This document shows, piece after piece, positions 60,656 through 64,000 of a stretch of 64,000 nt of DNA (position 1 is the stretch's first letter; each line of letters opens with the position of its first letter). Origin of the DNA: Sphingobacterium thalpophilum (lineage in GTDB: Bacteria > Bacteroidota > Bacteroidia > Sphingobacteriales > Sphingobacteriaceae); contig NZ_LR590484.1 in NCBI RefSeq assembly GCF_901482695.1, positions 3,968,001 through 4,032,000 on the forward strand, read 5' to 3'. The notes under the pieces are model-generated. The model did not search any database. It saw nothing but the letters and a program-made list of their open reading frames with translations, and was not told where the DNA came from. The position numbers and the translations under genes were made by a program.

Positions 60656-61516
60656 TTAACCTAAGTAAGATTTTAAGATTTTGCTTCTCGAGGTGTGTCT
60701 TAAGCGTTGTAAAGCTTTGTCTTTAATTTGACGAACACGCTCCCGGGTCAAATTGAACTTCTCACCGATTTCTTCCAACGATAATTGATGGTTAGAACCT
60801 AAGCCAAAGAAAAGAACGATAATTTCACGCTCCCTTTCTGTCAATGTTGCCAATGATCGTTTTATTTCCTCTGATAGAGATTCATCAATTAGGGAGCTAT
60901 CCGTATCGGGGTCGTGGTTTTCCAAAACATCCAGGAGAGTGTTCTCTTCGCCCTGGACAAATGGAGCGTCCATCGATACGTGACGTCCTGAATTGCTTAA
61001 CGTGTCCGAAACCTTATCTACAGTAGTTTCCAGGATATCTGCCAATTCTTCCGGAGACGGTTCTCGTTCGTATTCTTGTTCTAGTTTTGAGAAAGCTTTA
61101 CTGATTTTGCTTAAAGAACCTACTTGGTTCAAAGGCAGACGTACGATACGTGATTGTTCAGCAATTGCCTGAAGAATAGATTGGCGAATCCACCAAACGG
61201 CATAAGAAATGAACTTAAACCCTTTTGTTTCGTCAAAACGTTTAGCTGCTTTGATTAAGCCCAGGTTACCTTCGTTGATTAAATCACCTAAGGTCAAACC
61301 TTGATTTTGATATTGTTTTGCTACTGATACTACGAAACGAAGGTTGGTTTTAGTCAATTTTTCCAAGGCAACTTGATCACCTTCGCGGATGCGCTGTGCT
61401 AATTCTACTTCTTCTTCTGCTGTAATTAAGTCTACTTTACCAATTTCGTGTAAGTATTTGTCCAAAGACTGCGACTCACGATTGGTGATAGATTGTGTAA
61501 TTTTGAGCTGTCTCAT
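60656..61516 (-). CDS. rpoD: Primary sigma factor RpoD/SigA
   Basis: A 286-residue sigma-70 factor, short because it lacks region 1.1, as in Bacteroidota. It has region 1.2 (DKYLHEIGKVDLITAEEE), region 2 (KLTKTNLRFVVSVAKQYQ, GLIKAAKRFDETKGFKF, YAVWWIRQSILQAI), region 3 and region 4 (LTEREREIIVLFFGLG, LEEIGEKFNLTRERVRQIKD). It directs RNA polymerase to the TTTG/TAnnTTTG promoters noted in this window. Confidence 0.97.
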   Translation of the reverse strand: MRQLKITQSITNRESQSLDKYLHEIGKVDLITAEEEVELAQRIREGDQVALEKLTKTNLRFVVSVAKQYQNQGLTLGDLINEGNLGLIKAAKRFDETKGFKFISYAVWWIRQSILQAIAEQSRIVRLPLNQVGSLSKISKAFSKLEQEYEREPSPEELADILETTVDKVSDTLSNSGRHVSMDAPFVQGEENTLLDVLENHDPDTDSSLIDESLSEEIKRSLATLTEREREIIVLFFGLGSNHQLSLEEIGEKFNLTRERVRQIKDKALQRLRHTSRSKILKSYLG

Positions 61517-61903
61517 TAATTTATATTAATTCTCCTCTCTAAGAAATGTTTGCGAAAATACGAAAAAAAAATGAATTTTTAATGGAAAATGAATTATATA
61601 CTCGCTCATATCTAACGAGTTAGGGTCTTGTGTATCCCACTTATATACTATCAAAAACTATTCCATTTAATCTCGTTTTTCGACGTCATCCGTCGCTGTA
61701 AATATTCAACTGTTTGATATTTAAAGAGCTACCAAGTTTTATTTTTTTTATGCTCTCAATATTTTATTCCATAATATCAAATATGTTACGTAAACCGCAT
61801 TCCTCTAATTTATTTTAAAATGATAATTTTATGATAAAACAAAACATATATCTTTTTGTTTTATTTAGTGACAAGAATAAAGTAAAAGAATAAAAAAAAC
61901 ACT
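61517..61903. other. Intergenic region rpoD/XRE gene
   Basis: 387 AT-rich bases without a gene. An inverted repeat TAAAACAAAA (61835-61844) and TTTTGTTTTA (61854-61863) lies 40 bases before the XRE gene. A TATTTTCG element on the minus strand near the rpoD start resembles a -7 box. Nothing else is seen. Confidence 0.5.
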
Positions 61904-62122
61904 ATGCCAATCATAATTCATCTGGATAAAATCATGAAGGAGAAAAAAGTATCACTTAACCAATTAAGTGACAGCGTAGGTATCACGCTTTCTAATCTTT
62001 CCATCATCAAAAATCAAAAAGCAAAGGCATTGCGTCTGGATACACTGGCGGCGATTTGTAAAGCGCTTGATTGCCAGCCGGGGGATTTATTGCAGTATGA
62101 TGATGAGGATAAATTGGATTAG
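61904..62122 (+). CDS. Small XRE/Cro-C1-type helix-turn-helix regulator (YozG-like)
   Basis: A 72-residue DNA-binding protein. It has VSLNQLSDSVGITLSNLSII (helix-turn-helix), then ALRLDTLAAICKALDCQPGD and LLQYDDE, typical of the small YozG-type regulators. Target and signal are unknown. Its end overlaps the convergent fmt gene by 4 bases. An inverted repeat lies 40 bases upstream. Confidence 0.88.
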   Translation: MPIIIHLDKIMKEKKVSLNQLSDSVGITLSNLSIIKNQKAKALRLDTLAAICKALDCQPGDLLQYDDEDKLD

Positions 62123-63036
62123 AATCTATACCCCTTTAAAAAATCTGTTATATTCATTTTCTTTTTGCCCTCAAGCTGGAGTTCCGACACTAGGATGTAA
62201 CCGTCTTGTGTAGCAAACTTTAGATAACTTTTTCTATCGGTGTGAATGGTTCCCGGGGCATCAGCTGTTACGATGTGTTCTTTTTCTGTTGTGTAGATTT
62301 TTAATACCTTGTCATTCAGTAAAGTAAAAGCGGCAGGATAGGGACTTAGCCCTCGAATAAAATTATAGACCACATTGGTTGGTTGGTTCCAGTTTATTTT
62401 ACAGTCTTCTTTAAAGATTTTTGGAGCATGTTTCAGCGGTGACGGCGAGGCCATTTCATCCTGTCTCCTTGGCAGTAGGGTGCCTGCTTTCAGTTGTCGG
62501 ATGGTTTCGAGCAATGTCTCGGCGCCCGCAACCATCAATTTATCGTGCAGGTCGCCCGCTGTATCGGTCTGTTGGATGGCCACTTTTTTTGATAATAGCA
62601 CGTTGCCGGTATCAATTTCATGTTGTAGCAAAAAGGTAGTCACACCTGATTCTTTCTCACCGTTCATAATCGCATGGTTGATCGGAGCAGCTCCTCTGTA
62701 TTGGGGTAGTAGCGAGGCGTGTACGTTGACGGTACCGAATTTCGGCATATTCCAGACCACCTCGGGAAGCATTCGAAAGGCAACGACTATCTGTAGGTCT
62801 GCTTCAAAGCTCCGCAATTGGGCCAGAAAAGCTTCGTCCCGCAGTTTTACAGGCTGAAGGACGGGGATACGATGTTGTAAAGCGTACAATTTGACCGGTG
62901 ACTCATGGATTTTCTGTCCGCGCCCTGCGGGTTTGTCAGGTACCGTAACGACAGCAACTACTTGCTCACCAGATTGAATAAGCGCTTCGAGCGAAGCTAC
63001 AGCAAAATCGGGAGTTCCCATGAAAATGATACGCAT
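62119..63036 (-). CDS. fmt: Methionyl-tRNA formyltransferase
   Basis: A 305-residue enzyme that formylates initiator Met-tRNA using 10-formyl-tetrahydrofolate. It has IIFMGTPDFAVASLEAL, VPDKPAGRGQKI, VNVHASLLPQYRGAAPINHAI (catalytic Asn/His/Asp region with the SLLPxYRGAAP motif), and the C-terminal domain with INWNQPTNVVYNFIRGLSPYPA. Length is normal. The start ATG at 63036 gives the canonical first residues. Confidence 0.97.
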   Translation of the reverse strand: MRIIFMGTPDFAVASLEALIQSGEQVVAVVTVPDKPAGRGQKIHESPVKLYALQHRIPVLQPVKLRDEAFLAQLRSFEADLQIVVAFRMLPEVVWNMPKFGTVNVHASLLPQYRGAAPINHAIMNGEKESGVTTFLLQHEIDTGNVLLSKKVAIQQTDTAGDLHDKLMVAGAETLLETIRQLKAGTLLPRRQDEMASPSPLKHAPKIFKEDCKINWNQPTNVVYNFIRGLSPYPAAFTLLNDKVLKIYTTEKEHIVTADAPGTIHTDRKSYLKFATQDGYILVSELQLEGKKKMNITDFLKGYRF

Positions 63037-63146
63037 ACGATGAATGATTTTATATTTCCCCGAAATGACAACAGCGCCATCGCAGACTATAAGCTTACTG
63101 GCTGCTAATTATTTGTCATTTCAGTTCTGTAAATAACAAATTTTTA

Positions 63147-63154
63147 TAACTTTG
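63147..63154 (+). promoter_or_regulatory. -7 box before the LolC/E-like gene
   Basis: TAACTTTG matches TAnnTTTG, 26 bases before the TTG start at 63181. No -33 TTG lies within 23 bases. Confidence 0.35.
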
Positions 63155-63180
63155 CGAAGTTACATAAATATATTGAAAGC

Positions 63181-64000
63181 TTGAATTTTCCTTATTTTTT
63201 AGCACATAGAATAGCATTTTCTGGCAAACGTACGTTCTCCAAATTGATCGTCCGCGTAACCATAGGGGCAATTGCGCTAGCTATTGCGGCTATTGTAATT
63301 TCCATTGCAGTTTTGCGTGGCTTTAAAGGAGAGATTATTAGCAAGCAACGTGATTTTTTTGCCGATGTGCTGGTGTTACGTTACGATCTTAATAAATCTT
63401 ATGAAAATTCGCCGATATCACTGACCCCTCAGCTCAATAAAGCTATTTTGGGTATTCCACAAGTGTATTCCATCAATTCTTTTGCGACAAAGGCCGGCAT
63501 TATCAACGTTAATGATGAGGTGGAAGGGGTTATTTTGAAAGGAATTGATTCGCTGTACGATCAACAACACATTAAAAATATGCTTGTTGACGGTAGTACA
63601 ATGGATTTTAAAGCTGACAATGTGGGTAATCAGATCCTCGTGTCTAAATATTTGGCTGACCGTCTCATGCTGAAAGTTGGAGATGATTTTATTATGTATT
63701 TCGTACAGGAACCGATTCGCAAACGGAAGTTTGTGATCAAAGGGATATTTAACACCGGATCTGAAGAACTTGATAAAGTGTACGTCATCGGTTCACTGGA
63801 TATTATCCGCAAATTGAGCAATTTAGATGATAACGAAGTCGGCGGATATGAAATCCGTATCAACGATTTTAATCAACTTGAACGGACGACAGCTCAGATC
63901 GAGGATATGCTGCCGATTGATATGCAGGCTATCAATATCAAGGACCGGGTGCCTGATATTTTTCAGTGGCTGGATCTTCTCGATATGAACACGAAGATCA
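63181..64000 (+). CDS. LolC/E-type ABC transporter permease (partial)
   Basis: The frame opens with TTG at 63181 and runs off the right edge after 273 codons. The start NFPYFLAHRIAFSGKRTFSK and the first helix (VTIGAIALAIAAIVISIAVL) fit the lipoprotein-releasing permease family. A periplasmic MacB-like domain follows (VYSINSFATKAGIINVND, VLVSK-like ILVSKYLADRLMLKVGDD). It would extract lipoproteins from the inner membrane together with an ATPase. No ATG is available near the start, so TTG is chosen. The C-terminal helices are outside the window. Confidence 0.85.
   Translation, partial: MNFPYFLAHRIAFSGKRTFSKLIVRVTIGAIALAIAAIVISIAVLRGFKGEIISKQRDFFADVLVLRYDLNKSYENSPISLTPQLNKAILGIPQVYSINSFATKAGIINVNDEVEGVILKGIDSLYDQQHIKNMLVDGSTMDFKADNVGNQILVSKYLADRLMLKVGDDFIMYFVQEPIRKRKFVIKGIFNTGSEELDKVYVIGSLDIIRKLSNLDDNEVGGYEIRINDFNQLERTTAQIEDMLPIDMQAINIKDRVPDIFQWLDLLDMNTKI

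Noticed and set aside
62375..62857. 160-codon + strand frame in fmt
   Set aside because: It is antisense to fmt, whose motifs are intact. It is Ser- and Cys-rich without a recognisable domain.

Overview
The window looks like chromosomal DNA of a Bacteroidota member, most likely Sphingobacterium or a close relative. The evidence is a SusC/SusD pair, a short primary sigma factor without the large N-terminal region, promoters of the TTG(N19-23)TAnnTTTG type, few Shine-Dalgarno sequences, and housekeeping genes (fmt, xerD, mqo, ppk1, fabG) of the Bacteroidota kind. This assignment is inference. No rRNA, insertion sequence, phage or CRISPR array was seen.

Region 1 (1-19138) is one catabolic locus. 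It holds a PQQ-type sugar dehydrogenase lipoprotein (running off the left edge), SusC, SusD, a heparinase II/III-like enzyme, a GntR/FCD regulator, an SMP-30 lactonase-like protein, a class III aminotransferase, an enolase-superfamily sugar acid dehydratase, an SDR, a ceramidase-fold protein, a sodium/solute symporter, an M20 amidohydrolase and a Gfo/Idh/MocA-like oxidoreductase. Copies of the palindrome TTGTATACAA lie in the three control regions of this locus, one immediately before the GntR start codon, so the GntR protein probably controls the whole set. No classical glycoside hydrolase is present. The amidohydrolase and aminotransferase suggest a nitrogen-containing (N-acylated) acidic sugar substrate.

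Region 2 (19139-31531) holds an NAD pair (nadE and a nicotinamidase-like gene), a WG/Sel1-repeat protein with a small membrane partner, a DinB/YfiT protein, a broken DUF2625-like gene, a small lipoprotein, a NYN-LOTUS putative RNase, a candidate small RNA of about 65 nt with its own promoter and terminator (27323-27422), an AraC/CynX-type transporter pair, and a secreted CocE/NonD hydrolase.

Region 3 (32077-37927) is an inositol headgroup/lipid cluster: Ino1, a nucleotidyltransferase (probably making CDP-inositol), an ATP-grasp enzyme of unknown role, a CDP-alcohol phosphotransferase, a membrane protein of the LPG-synthase TM family and a HAD phosphatase, mostly overlapping or nearly touching.

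Region 4 (37924-64000) is mixed housekeeping and accessory content. It includes an AraC regulator, a VanX-type dipeptidase whose C-terminal catalytic motif lies in the -1 frame behind a T TTT TTA heptamer, ppk1, small redox and PLP enzymes, rluD, a NodB-type deacetylase, a YpfJ-type metalloprotease, a lone LuxE-like gene, fabG, mqo, a TPP riboswitch driving a PnuC-family (PnuT-like) transporter and an acyl-CoA dehydrogenase-like gene, tRNA-Arg(CCG), xerD, an M16 protease, rpoD, an XRE regulator, fmt, and the start of a LolC/E-type permease cut by the right edge.
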